Assembly: GCF_004124325.1 (NCBI RefSeq)
Contig: NZ_QBDT01000001.1
Location: 2,604,001-2,668,000, forward strand
Length of the DNA: 64,000 bases
Reading direction: 5' to 3'
Origin: Streptomyces sp. L2
GTDB lineage: Bacteria; Actinomycetota; Actinomycetes; Streptomycetales; Streptomycetaceae
Positions 25,960-33,338 of the stretch are shown one piece after another (position 1 is the first letter of the stretch; the number at the start of each line of letters is the position of its first letter). The position numbers and the translations under genes are program-made. The notes below the pieces were generated by a model. The model saw nothing but the letters and a program-made list of their open reading frames with translations. It ran no database searches and was not told the DNA's origin.

Positions 25960-26556
25960 TCACAACTCCATTGATTCCTCGGGCTGGGCTTCGGAGTTCG
26001 GGCTGGCCTTGACGGTCTGGGTAAGCACATAGAAGTGCCGAGGCCCGGGCACCGCGATCACCCCGGCGACCCTCGGATCCCCAGCGAACCAGATCTGGCG
26101 GACCTGGGCTTTGCGGTGGGGAGCGGCGCGTTTACTCAAGCGTCCCCACCACATCGACCTCACATGAGAATGCATCACCATCGTCACGTGTTCATTCGGT
26201 GCTTGAGGGTCAGGGAGTTGTAGCCACGCATAGCCGGGACGGACTCCCGGGAGGTTGCCGATGTCGCTGGCCAGATCCTCGAAGACCTGCCAGGGGTGCT
26301 CACGCAGGATGCGGCGCGCGTGCAGCGCGGTACCGATGTAGACGCGCTGCAGGAACACTCGGTAGAACGTGTACAGCAACGGCACGAAGAAGAGCCACAG
26401 CGTCCAGGTGACTGACAGGATGACGTACCACGCCAGCAGGCCCGCCCAGGCAGCCACCCACAGAATCTGGCCGAGCACCGCACAGCCGATGAGCTTCGTC
26501 CAGGCACGGTGGGTGTCTGGATCGTCCCAGGCCGTCGGGTAGTGCGTAGGGGCCAT
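25960..26556 (-). CDS. two-span membrane protein at the end of the WXG100-like operon
   Basis: 198 aa. Two or three membrane segments lie near the N-terminus (LIGCAVLGQILWVAAWAGLLAWYVILSV and TLWLFFVPLLYTFYRVFL, about 18-70). A soluble C-terminal domain follows with no recognised family (LPGVRPGYAWLQLPDPQ, HVTMVMHSHVRSMWW). ATG 26556 follows the upstream stop by one base and has GAGGAG. Base composition dips here: 26161-26220 contains 29 A/T of 60 by hand count, unlike the flanks. Possibly a membrane partner or immunity-type protein of the secreted-protein cassette; inferred from position only. Confidence 0.75.
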   Translation of the reverse strand: MAPTHYPTAWDDPDTHRAWTKLIGCAVLGQILWVAAWAGLLAWYVILSVTWTLWLFFVPLLYTFYRVFLQRVYIGTALHARRILREHPWQVFEDLASDIGNLPGVRPGYAWLQLPDPQAPNEHVTMVMHSHVRSMWWGRLSKRAAPHRKAQVRQIWFAGDPRVAGVIAVPGPRHFYVLTQTVKASPNSEAQPEESMEL

Positions 26557-26557
26557 G

Positions 26558-27232
26558 TCACTCCTCGGTGCGCTGGTCCGCGAGCGGATTCTCAAAACTG
26601 AGCGATCGTGCGATGTCCCGGAGTAGGCAGCGGTATTCCTGCGCACGCTCAATCGCAGTCGTGGCGAGCGTCAGCATCGCGATTCGGCGCCCTTCAGTGC
26701 ACGGAACATGCGCCGTGATCTGAAGTAGCCGTCTGCCCGCTACCGGCCCCACTTCGGATGGTCCTGTCAGCCTCGATTGGACGAGTGCGGCAGGGCCACA
26801 CGGCAAATCGAGTCTTTCCCTGTACTCCGTACCCTGCGCCCCCGCGAGGGCGCGAGCCACGAGGACCCTGCGCGGCGCCCAGTTCGTCGCCTTCCAGGTG
26901 AGCGTGAACATGGAGAGCAGCAGGTCGCCGTCCCCGATGTCGTCCGCGTGAAGGCCGATACAGCAATGCACCGTGTCGACCGACAGGAGGACCTGCGCCA
27001 CCCGTAGAACAGGACCGAGAGCCGTCAACAGGCGCTGCTTGGCAGCGTTGTCGGCGCCGGCTTCGAACAGCGGACGCAACGCGTCTGCCAGTCGGCTGGC
27101 CACCGCCGGGTTCTGCTCAGCTATGGCCAGCTCCTGAAGCGGGAGTGGGACGAAGCCAGGCGGGAGGACGAACCAGACATCGGCATCCTCGCTGAGAGCC
27201 GATTCGTCGATCAGGTAGGGAGGACTGCTCAT
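26558..27232 (-). CDS. cytosolic protein of unknown family in the WXG100-like operon
   Basis: 224 aa, no signal peptide or membrane span. Acidic N-terminus (DESALSEDADVW), a helical stretch (QELAIAEQNPAVASRLADALRPLFEAG) and a beta-rich middle (DTVHCCIGLHADDIGDGDLLLSMFTLTWKA). It overlaps the upstream 414-residue gene by 4 bp (ATGA) and abuts the membrane protein gene, so the three are expressed together. A chaperone or immunity role for the large protein is a guess based on operon logic. Confidence 0.75.
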   Translation of the reverse strand: MSSPPYLIDESALSEDADVWFVLPPGFVPLPLQELAIAEQNPAVASRLADALRPLFEAGADNAAKQRLLTALGPVLRVAQVLLSVDTVHCCIGLHADDIGDGDLLLSMFTLTWKATNWAPRRVLVARALAGAQGTEYRERLDLPCGPAALVQSRLTGPSEVGPVAGRRLLQITAHVPCTEGRRIAMLTLATTAIERAQEYRCLLRDIARSLSFENPLADQRTEE

Positions 27233-28473
27233 GGTGCTGTCTGTGCTCCCCGCAGCAGGAAGTGAAGGGCGCCTGCGGTCGCCGGGAGGTCGACACCGAC
27301 CGTCCTGGTCCCGTCGAGGACATTGCTGGTGGCCTTGGTCGTGTCGTTGTCGATGCCGTCTGCGAGGCTGCCGGCGACCCCGTACACCGCAGTGGCCGCT
27401 CCCGTGTAGGTCGCAGGAGCGTCGATCTTCTCCACGATCGGCGCCAGCCTCCCGCCGAACACCCTCGGATGGGACAACATGCTCACAGCACCCTCCGCCG
27501 TAGAGGCCTCGGCCTTCACGGACGCACCAACCGTCCTGACCGACGTCCTGACGTTGGTGCCGACTCGCGCGGCCGTCTGTCCCAGACTCAGCGCCTCGTC
27601 CCCCTCTCCTGCCAAGGACAACAGTTCACCGGACCGCCCAAGGGTCCTGAGACCCAGGAAACCTCCCTTGGCCACAGCCCCCACACCGGGCAGCGTCCCC
27701 AAGAGGTCCCCGGTGACTCCTAGTGCGTTGCTCCAGAAATCACCGTCCAACTCCCCTTTCGAGAACCCGTCTTCCAAAGACGCCAAGACCTCGGGGTCGC
27801 TGACCCTCAGCCCGAAAGCCACCCCGCTCAGCAGCCCCGCTGCCAGGAACAGCACCCAGGGGGCGACGGCCGTGAGGCCGAGGAGGGCGATGACGCCGAG
27901 TACTGCCGCGCAGGCGCTGAGGATGTCGGGGAGGTTGTCGTCCAGCCAGTCGGTGAACTTGTCCCACGCCCCGGGCTCATGCGGCGCCAGCTTCTTCGTG
28001 GCGGCCCGGATCTTCCGTGCCCGGTACCCGGCCCGCTCCTCGTGCTCGCCGGCCAGCTCCTTCGCCTTGGCGATGACCTTGTCGAGGTCGCTCTGCGCCT
28101 CGGTCACCCTCTCCTCACCGCCGTGCCGTTTCGCCGCGTCCAGGACCGCCCGCGCGTCCTTCGCGTCGTTGTCGAGCCGCTTGGCCCGCCGCTGGAACTC
28201 GTCGAGTTCGCCCTGCCAGCTGCCGAGATGCCGGGCGGCCTTGTGCAGGGAGTGCGCGGCGTTCTTGAGGTCGAGCGGCAGCGGACCCCCGGAGAGCTGT
28301 TCGCGGAACGCGACGGCGGCGTCGCCCTTCCAGTAGCTGCCTTCGAGCAGCTTGGTGACGCGCTCGTGCGTCTCGCCCAGGACCTTGGCGCACTCCGCGA
28401 GCTTGTCGTGCAGGTCGCGGACGGTGTCCGTACTGCCGGGTGCGGGGTCGAACCCCAGGTGGACGTACCTCAC
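27229..28473 (-). CDS. WXG100-like N-terminal domain protein, putative type VII secretion substrate
   Basis: 414 aa. The N-terminus (1-100) is a helical hairpin with a WKG turn (LLEGSYWKGDAAVAFREQL), matching WXG100/LXG-type folds. A long coiled-coil region (about 100-180) rich in Lys/Glu/Arg follows, then a hydrophobic hairpin (SACAAVLGVIALLGLTAVAPWVLFLAAGLLSGVAF, about 205-240) and a Gly/Ala-rich C-terminal region without known enzymatic motifs. GTG 28473 overlaps the stop of the upstream 101-residue gene (GTGA). It is probably exported with that small partner. No EccC-type ATPase is in the window, so the secretion machinery lies elsewhere. Confidence 0.8.
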   Translation of the reverse strand: MRYVHLGFDPAPGSTDTVRDLHDKLAECAKVLGETHERVTKLLEGSYWKGDAAVAFREQLSGGPLPLDLKNAAHSLHKAARHLGSWQGELDEFQRRAKRLDNDAKDARAVLDAAKRHGGEERVTEAQSDLDKVIAKAKELAGEHEERAGYRARKIRAATKKLAPHEPGAWDKFTDWLDDNLPDILSACAAVLGVIALLGLTAVAPWVLFLAAGLLSGVAFGLRVSDPEVLASLEDGFSKGELDGDFWSNALGVTGDLLGTLPGVGAVAKGGFLGLRTLGRSGELLSLAGEGDEALSLGQTAARVGTNVRTSVRTVGASVKAEASTAEGAVSMLSHPRVFGGRLAPIVEKIDAPATYTGAATAVYGVAGSLADGIDNDTTKATSNVLDGTRTVGVDLPATAGALHFLLRGAQTAP

Positions 28474-28775
28474 GTGCCGCCCCGCCCGGCCTTCCGCAGC
28501 GCGGCCTCCAGTGCCTTGTCCACCTCGCGGTAGCTGTCCTTGCTCTGGCCGATGATCTTGGTGAGGTCCTCGGTCTGCCGGCCGATCTGGTGGGCGCCGT
28601 ACTTCCAGTCGTCCTGGAAGTCCTCGCACGCGGAGTCCAGGTCGTCCGTGCCGAGTCCACTGACGGTGGCGTCGCCGAGCGCCTTCCGCATGCCCTTCAG
28701 GGAGTCGCTCGACTGTTTCAGCAGCTTCATGAAGTGGCCGAGTTCGTCGTCGTCCACGACCAGCCGCTCAGCCAT
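28470..28775 (-). CDS. small WXG100-like protein
   Basis: 101 aa, all-helical. Contains DDWKYGAHQIG, a W-x-x-G turn between two amphipathic helices, as in ESAT-6-like proteins (usual length about 100). No signal peptide. ATG 28775 is preceded by GAGGGGACCGGGTGG. It is coupled by GTGA to the 414-residue protein, its likely secretion partner. This is the first gene of a four-gene operon. Confidence 0.8.
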   Translation of the reverse strand: MAERLVVDDDELGHFMKLLKQSSDSLKGMRKALGDATVSGLGTDDLDSACEDFQDDWKYGAHQIGRQTEDLTKIIGQSKDSYREVDKALEAALRKAGRGGT

Positions 28776-28860
28776 CCACCCGGTCCCCTCGCCGTACCTT
28801 CCGTGATCCACAACGAGGAACGCGGCGCCTGGGTACGGTGTCCCAGGGAGGTGACCTGAC

Positions 28861-29232
28861 ATGGCTCGCTGGCCGGACGGCCGGGGGACGCTGGTGGTGC
28901 ACGGCGGCACGGGCGGCGGGGAACCAGCCGTCGCCGTCCCCCTGGAGATCGCGACCAGCTACCGCGCCCGCACCAAGGGGCTGTTGGGCCGGGAGTCGGT
29001 CGACGGGGCGCTGCTCCTCTCCCCCGCCGGGTCGATCCACACGTTCCGCATGCGCATCGCCATCGACGTGGCGTACCTCGACCGGAACCTCACCGTCATC
29101 GCCGTACGCACGATGAAGCCGGGCCGGCTGGGGCTCCCCCGCCTCCGCTCGCGGCATGTCCTGGAGGCGGAGGCAGGGGCCATGGCGGGATGGGGCCTGC
29201 GGGTGGGGGCCAGGGTGGCCGTTACCCTGTAG
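28861..29232 (+). CDS. DUF192 family protein
   Basis: 123 aa. Shows the DUF192 core: an E-I-A-x-x-Y-R-A-R-T-K-G-L-L-G-R strand-turn, then SIHTFRMRIAIDVAYLDRNLTVI and the closing HVLEAEAGAMAGWGLRVG. These small beta-barrel proteins are of uncertain function, often envelope linked. This copy has no clear signal peptide. The ATG has GGGAGGTGA upstream. Divergent from the WXG100-like operon. Confidence 0.88.
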   Translation: MARWPDGRGTLVVHGGTGGGEPAVAVPLEIATSYRARTKGLLGRESVDGALLLSPAGSIHTFRMRIAIDVAYLDRNLTVIAVRTMKPGRLGLPRLRSRHVLEAEAGAMAGWGLRVGARVAVTL

Positions 29233-29280
29233 CGCGTACGTGACGGGTCGACAGGCTCGCAGGTAGACGGGGGTTGTACG

Positions 29281-29901
29281 GTGGTCAGCGACGCGCGGGG
29301 GACGTTCGGGGAGCGGATGGCGGAGGCCCGCCGGCTCAGGCCCGGCGTGTACGCCCACCTGTTCGACGGCCGCCCCGAGGTCGTGATCCGGACCACACAA
29401 CTGCTGCCCGAGCAGGCGAGCCGGCTCGCCACCGCCTACGGGTACCGCCACCTGAAGACGCTGGGTCACAAATCCGTACGGCGCCGGGTGTTCGTGCCGG
29501 ACCCGGACCCGGCGGCGCGCTGGGAGGCCGTGGCGCCCGGTACGCCGTTCGAGGTGGCCGCCCAGCACCCCGCCTTCCACGGGGCCAGCGCCCGCGCGGT
29601 CCGCAACCACGCCGAGTTGATCAAGCACGAGCAGAACCTGCTCAGGCTCGTCCCGGCTGTCGTGGCCGGCCTGTTCGGCGTGATCTCGATGGCCGTCGAC
29701 CTGATCCACACGAAGAACACGGCCCTCATCGCGCCCCTCGTCTTCTTCTCCCTGCTGGTGCCCGCCACCATCTGGCTCATGGTGTGGCGGGTCAGGAAGC
29801 GGCGCGCGATGCACGCCCAGGCGGACGAGCTGTTGCGCCGGTACCCGCCGCACGGGCTCGGCGCCTGGGCATCCGCGCCGGCCACCGGCCGCGCGAGCTG
29901 A
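29281..29901 (+). CDS. membrane protein of unknown function
   Basis: 206 aa. A soluble N-terminal 115 residues (RLRPGVYAHLFDGRPEVVIRTTQ, LATAYGYRHLKTLGHK) precede two adjacent spans (LVPAVVAGLFGVISMAVDLI and LIAPLVFFSLLVPATIWLMV), then a basic tail. GTG start. It is 48 bp after the DUF192 gene on the same strand, so possibly co-transcribed. No family recognised. Confidence 0.75.
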   Translation: MVSDARGTFGERMAEARRLRPGVYAHLFDGRPEVVIRTTQLLPEQASRLATAYGYRHLKTLGHKSVRRRVFVPDPDPAARWEAVAPGTPFEVAAQHPAFHGASARAVRNHAELIKHEQNLLRLVPAVVAGLFGVISMAVDLIHTKNTALIAPLVFFSLLVPATIWLMVWRVRKRRAMHAQADELLRRYPPHGLGAWASAPATGRAS

Positions 29902-29943
29902 TCTCGCGGGCGTTGTCAGTGGTACGGCCTAGCATCGGCAGGC

Positions 29944-30369
29944 ATGAGAGCTTCAGGGACGTTCCAGGTCGAGGACTTCACGCCCGCGCCCGTGCGGATG
30001 CCCGACCCCGCGATCGAGACGGCGGTGCCCGTCGGCATGGCCACCATGCGGAAGCGGTACGAGGGTGAGGTCGCCGGGGTGTCGGCCACTCTGTTCACCG
30101 CCGCGTACGACCAGGGCAGCGGGACGGGTACATATGTCGCGATGGAGTCCTTCGAAGGAGCCTTGCAGGGGCGGAGCGGGGCGTTCAACTTCGCCCACTC
30201 CGCCACCACCCTCGGGGAGGGCAGAGACGCCGAGTTCTTCGTGATCGTCCCGGGCAGCGGCACCGGGGAGCTGGCCGGGATCCGGGGTGCCGGCGGCATG
30301 GCGGTCGACGCGGACAGCACGCACCGGATCTGGTTCGAGTACGAGGTGGGCGGAGCGGGCACGGCGTAG
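29944..30369 (+). CDS. DUF3224 family protein
   Basis: 141 aa. It matches the DUF3224 (allene-oxide-cyclase-like barrel) pattern: ASGTFQVEDFTPAPV, SVTLFTAAYDQGSGTGTYVAMESFEG-like core, SGAFNFAHSATT, and the end FVIVPGSGTGELAGIRG. Function of the family is unknown. TAGCAT lies 8 nt before the ATG, so the transcript may be leaderless or nearly so. Confidence 0.88.
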   Translation: MRASGTFQVEDFTPAPVRMPDPAIETAVPVGMATMRKRYEGEVAGVSATLFTAAYDQGSGTGTYVAMESFEGALQGRSGAFNFAHSATTLGEGRDAEFFVIVPGSGTGELAGIRGAGGMAVDADSTHRIWFEYEVGGAGTA

Positions 30370-30398
30370 CGGACCTGCCGTCGCCTTCGTTCTCCCGC

Positions 30399-31034
30399 TC
30401 ACTGCCCTTCCGTACGCGGGAAGGAGATCTCGACCCTGCGGTTCTTCTTCCGGCCGGCTTCCGTGGAGTTGTCGGCGATCGGGTACTGCTCGCCGTAGCC
30501 GCGGACCTCGAAGGTGACGTTCGGGTCGTTCAGGTCCTGGTCCAGGACGGCCTGTACGGCGTTGGCGCGCTGCTTGGACAGGACGTCGCCGTGGGCCGAG
30601 GAACCGAGGTTGTCGGTGAAGCCGAAGACGCGGACCTGGGTCGCGTTCTGCTTCTTGATCTCCCCGGCGATGGTGGCGATACGGGCCTTGGCCTCGCCGC
30701 CCAGCTTGGCGCTGTCCTTGCCGAACAGCACCTCGGCCTGCAGCGCGAACGTGACGTCGGCGTTGGTGTCCTCCCGCCGCTCGTCTCCGCTCTGGTCCTC
30801 CACGACCGACTTGATGTCCAGCACCTTGGGCGTGGCGAGCGTGGCGCCCTCGGGAAGCTTGAGATCGGGGTCGGTGGGGTCGACCTTCACCGGCGCAGCG
30901 GCGGAGGGCGCCGTGTCGGGCGGCTGACTGGGGTCCGTGTCGTCGGCGTGCGCGGGCGTCACGCCGTAGAGCGCCGCTACGACCAGGAGGGCGGCGGCGG
31001 TGAGGGGGAGGGACCGGCGGGGTGTGGTCGTCAC
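30399..31034 (-). CDS. secreted OmpA-domain protein
   Basis: 211 aa. A signal peptide (LPLTAAALLVVAALYGVTPAHA) is followed by a Pro/Asp-rich linker. The C-terminal OmpA peptidoglycan-binding domain (about 90-205) has VLFGKDSAKLGGEAKARI, VRVFGFTDNLGSSAHG, LSKQRANAVQAVL and KNRRVEISF. The Asp/Arg pair contacting diaminopimelate is present (TDN..., NRR). GTG 31034 lies 7 bp after the lipoprotein gene. It is the distal gene of the tad locus and may anchor or stabilise the pilus machine at the wall. OmpA-like proteins are unusual in Gram-positives but recur at actinobacterial tad loci. Confidence 0.9.
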   Translation of the reverse strand: MTTTPRRSLPLTAAALLVVAALYGVTPAHADDTDPSQPPDTAPSAAAPVKVDPTDPDLKLPEGATLATPKVLDIKSVVEDQSGDERREDTNADVTFALQAEVLFGKDSAKLGGEAKARIATIAGEIKKQNATQVRVFGFTDNLGSSAHGDVLSKQRANAVQAVLDQDLNDPNVTFEVRGYGEQYPIADNSTEAGRKKNRRVEISFPRTEGQ

Positions 31035-31041
31035 GGGGGCC

Positions 31042-31620
31042 TCACCCGGAGATCTTGATGGTGGCGGCCGAGAACGTGGGCAGCTGGAAGTCCACCTCGG
31101 AGACATTGGCCGGGGGTGACGGGAACTGCATGAAGACGGCGAGGTCGGCACCTGGCTTGAGAGTCGAGAAGCCGGTGGTGGTCAAGGGCCGGCCTTCCGT
31201 GTCCCGCAGCACGTAGTACCGCTTCTTGCCCTGCGGATCGACCAGCGTGGCGCCCCCGAGGGATCTCCCGTTCCTGACGATCTCGGTCTCGTTGCCGCTG
31301 AGAGCCGACGGGATGACGAGGTCGCCCGCCCCGTCGTTCTTCAGCATGCCGTTGACGGTGACGAACCCTCCGGAGTCGCGTTGGGCGGAGGTGATCCGCA
31401 GGAGCAGGCCGTCCGAACCCTTCAACTCGGCCAGGGGCGCGTCCGACTGCCCTTCCTGGGTGCTCGGGCGGGATCCATGGTGCTGGGAGGCGGATGCGGA
31501 CGCGTCCGGCTTTCCGTCGTGGCCACCACCGCCACAGCCGGCGGCACCGAGCGCCAGAGCGGCCGCCACCGACAGCCCGATCATCCCCCTGCCGGCTTTC
31601 CGAGTGAACCGAACGCTCAT
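31042..31620 (-). CDS. putative lipoprotein of the tad locus
   Basis: 192 aa. A basic N-terminus and hydrophobic stretch end in LALGAAGC, a lipobox-like sequence with the acylated Cys at about residue 30. A Ser/Asp/His-rich linker follows, then a beta-sandwich-like domain (LKGSDGLLLRITSAQRDSGGFVTVNGML) resembling extracytoplasmic DUF4352-type folds. It is likely anchored on the outer face of the membrane. ATG 31620 is preceded by GGAAGCGGAG. Same strand and close spacing as its tad neighbours. Confidence 0.82.
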   Translation of the reverse strand: MSVRFTRKAGRGMIGLSVAAALALGAAGCGGGGHDGKPDASASASQHHGSRPSTQEGQSDAPLAELKGSDGLLLRITSAQRDSGGFVTVNGMLKNDGAGDLVIPSALSGNETEIVRNGRSLGGATLVDPQGKKRYYVLRDTEGRPLTTTGFSTLKPGADLAVFMQFPSPPANVSEVDFQLPTFSAATIKISG

Positions 31621-31654
31621 GGCTCCGCTTCCTTCTTTGCTCGTCGTTCGCTTG

Positions 31655-32260
31655 TCAGTCGTCGGCCAGGTGGACGTCGAAGAGGTCATCGGGCTTCGGC
31701 AGATCGGTGAGGTGGTCCGGATCCAGGTCCCAGACCCGATCGTCCTTGCAGGTCAGCTTGGGCAGGGCCGTGTCGTCGGCGCCCGCGGCCGGGGGGTCAT
31801 AAGTGCACAGGGACTTGATCACGGCACGTGCGGACGCCGTCGACTTCACCTTCTCCGTGCCGGGTACGACGGAGTCCCCGACGGGCTTGTTCGTCCTGAC
31901 GTCGACCCGGTAGGACAGCGTGTTGCCGGGTTGGCACTGCCGTACCTCGGCGTCGTTCAGCGCAGCGAGTTGTCCCGCTCGCAGGCAGGGAGCGTCGGGA
32001 CTGTCGATGCCGACCGTCCCGTCGAATATGTCTTGCCACTCGGTTGGATCGCGCAGGTCCAGCACCCACCGCCCCGCCAACTGTTGGCGCGCATTCTGCG
32101 CCGCCGCCAGTGCCGCCGCGTCGGCCGCCGTCTGCGCGCCGCTCCGGTTCACGGCGGCCTGCCCCACCGCCAGGTACGCCAACGCAAGGAAGAGCAGACC
32201 CGCCACCACCGTGATGTAGATGGGGAAGGCCTGCCCTGCGTCGTGGAGGGTGCGGGTCAG
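31655..32260 (-). CDS. TadG/TadE-like pilus assembly protein
   Basis: 201 aa. One N-terminal span (FPIYITVVAGLLFLALAYLAVGQAAVNRSGAQTAADAAALAAA) has the Asp/Ala pattern of TadG-type pseudopilins. An extracytoplasmic domain with several cysteines follows (DAPCLRAG, VRQCQPG, KSLCTYD, LTCKDD), likely disulfide bonded. No ATG or GTG suits the start; CTG 32260 overlaps the upstream stop as CTGA, mirroring ATGA/GTGA overlaps elsewhere in the locus, and is my choice. Start confidence is moderate. Confidence 0.8.
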   Translation of the reverse strand: MTRTLHDAGQAFPIYITVVAGLLFLALAYLAVGQAAVNRSGAQTAADAAALAAAQNARQQLAGRWVLDLRDPTEWQDIFDGTVGIDSPDAPCLRAGQLAALNDAEVRQCQPGNTLSYRVDVRTNKPVGDSVVPGTEKVKSTASARAVIKSLCTYDPPAAGADDTALPKLTCKDDRVWDLDPDHLTDLPKPDDLFDVHLADD

Positions 32261-32454
32261 CCGCCCGTGACCTCGGAGATCTTCTGGGTGATCGCGTCGT
32301 AGATCGTCTGCCCGATGCTCGTACCGGTGATCGCCAGCACGATGGCCACGACCACCGCGATGATGCCGAGGTACTCCACCGCGGTCTGGCCCCTGTCGTC
32401 GCGCGCGGCACGGGCCTGCAGGTACGCGACGGTGGTGTTGAACCACTTGCCCAT
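32257..32454 (-). CDS. Flp-type pilin
   Basis: 65 aa. Short leader of about 22 residues ending DDRGQTAVEYLGIIAVVVAIVLA. The G-QTAVEYLG junction fits a prepilin peptidase site followed by the hydrophobic Flp helix with the conserved Glu and Tyr. It is the probable major subunit of the Tad pilus. ATG has AAGGGG upstream. No prepilin peptidase gene is visible in the window. A hairpin separates it from the response regulator gene, so it may be expressed at a different level. Confidence 0.9.
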   Translation of the reverse strand: MGKWFNTTVAYLQARAARDDRGQTAVEYLGIIAVVVAIVLAITGTSIGQTIYDAITQKISEVTGG

Positions 32455-32514
32455 GGTTTTCCCCTTCAGCTACGCCCCCGACCCGGGGAAGGTACGGCCC
32501 CGCCGGCCGCCACG

Positions 32515-32532
32515 AAAAGGGCCCCAGGGCCC
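32515..32532 (-). terminator. candidate attenuator between the response regulator and the pilin
   Basis: On the minus strand GGGCC-CTGG-GGCCC is followed by TTTT (forward 32515-32518). It lies about 60 bp upstream of the Flp pilin ATG. Confidence 0.4.
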
Positions 32533-32579
32533 AACTCCAGGCCCAATTCCGCCCCGTACCGCTCCCCCGGAGGGACACC

Positions 32580-33338
32580 TCAGCTCACCCCCAGCCACTT
32601 CGCCGCGGCCTGGGCCCGGCTCGTGCTCTGCAGTTTGGCGAAGATGCGGTTGATGTGGTTCTTGACGGTCTTCTCGCTGATGAAGCAGACCGCGGCGATC
32701 TGCTGGTTGGTCATGCCGGACGCGATGAGGTCCATGATCTCCGCCTCCCGCACGCTCAGTTGGAACCCCGCCCGGAACGACTGTCCCACAGAGGATTGCA
32801 ACTGCGAAAGTATGTTATCGGAACTTTGCCTTGCGGTAGCTGGCTGTTCCGGCTCCCCATGTGCATTCGCACCGGACCGAAGGCCCACCACCAACGCCTC
32901 CGCCGCCCCCGGCGTCACATGCGGCCGCCCCTCGCTGACGTCCCGTACCGCCCTCGCCAACTGCTCCGTCGTGAACTCCCCGTGGACCAGGTATCCACCG
33001 GCCCCCAGCCGCAGCGCCTCCCGCACGGTCTCCCTCTCGTGGCTGTACGTCAGCATGAGGACCGGGGCCAGTGGCACCAGGTGGGGCAGCGCGGCGATGC
33101 CGTCCACGCCGGGCATGCGGACGTCGAGGAGGACGACGTCGGGGCGGTGGTGCAGCGTCGCCTCGTACGCCTCACGGCCGTCCGCCGCCTGGGCGACCAC
33201 GGTGATGTCGTCGCGGCCGGACAGCAGGGCGGTGAGGCCGGCCCGGACGACGAGGTTGTCGTCGGCCACCACCAGCCGCAACGGCTTCTCGGCCACAGGT
33301 GGCGGAAAGGCCGCCGCCCCTTCGTTCCAGTCGCTCAT
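32580..33338 (-). CDS. NarL/LuxR-type response regulator, atypical receiver
   Basis: 252 aa. The receiver has the acid pair (VVADDNLVVRAGL), phospho-acceptor Asp in VVLLDVRMPG and Thr in LMLTYSHE. At the conserved Lys position of GYLLK it reads GYLVH, replacing Lys with His. A low-GC linker with rare codons (32795-32830) joins a C-terminal LuxR helix-turn-helix (LSVREAEIMDLIASGMTNQQIAAVCFISEKTVKNHINRI). ATG 33338 has GAGGAGG upstream and overlaps the kinase stop (ATGA). Probably controls the tad genes. The Lys change suggests altered phosphorylation behaviour. Confidence 0.92.
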   Translation of the reverse strand: MSDWNEGAAAFPPPVAEKPLRLVVADDNLVVRAGLTALLSGRDDITVVAQAADGREAYEATLHHRPDVVLLDVRMPGVDGIAALPHLVPLAPVLMLTYSHERETVREALRLGAGGYLVHGEFTTEQLARAVRDVSEGRPHVTPGAAEALVVGLRSGANAHGEPEQPATARQSSDNILSQLQSSVGQSFRAGFQLSVREAEIMDLIASGMTNQQIAAVCFISEKTVKNHINRIFAKLQSTSRAQAAAKWLGVS

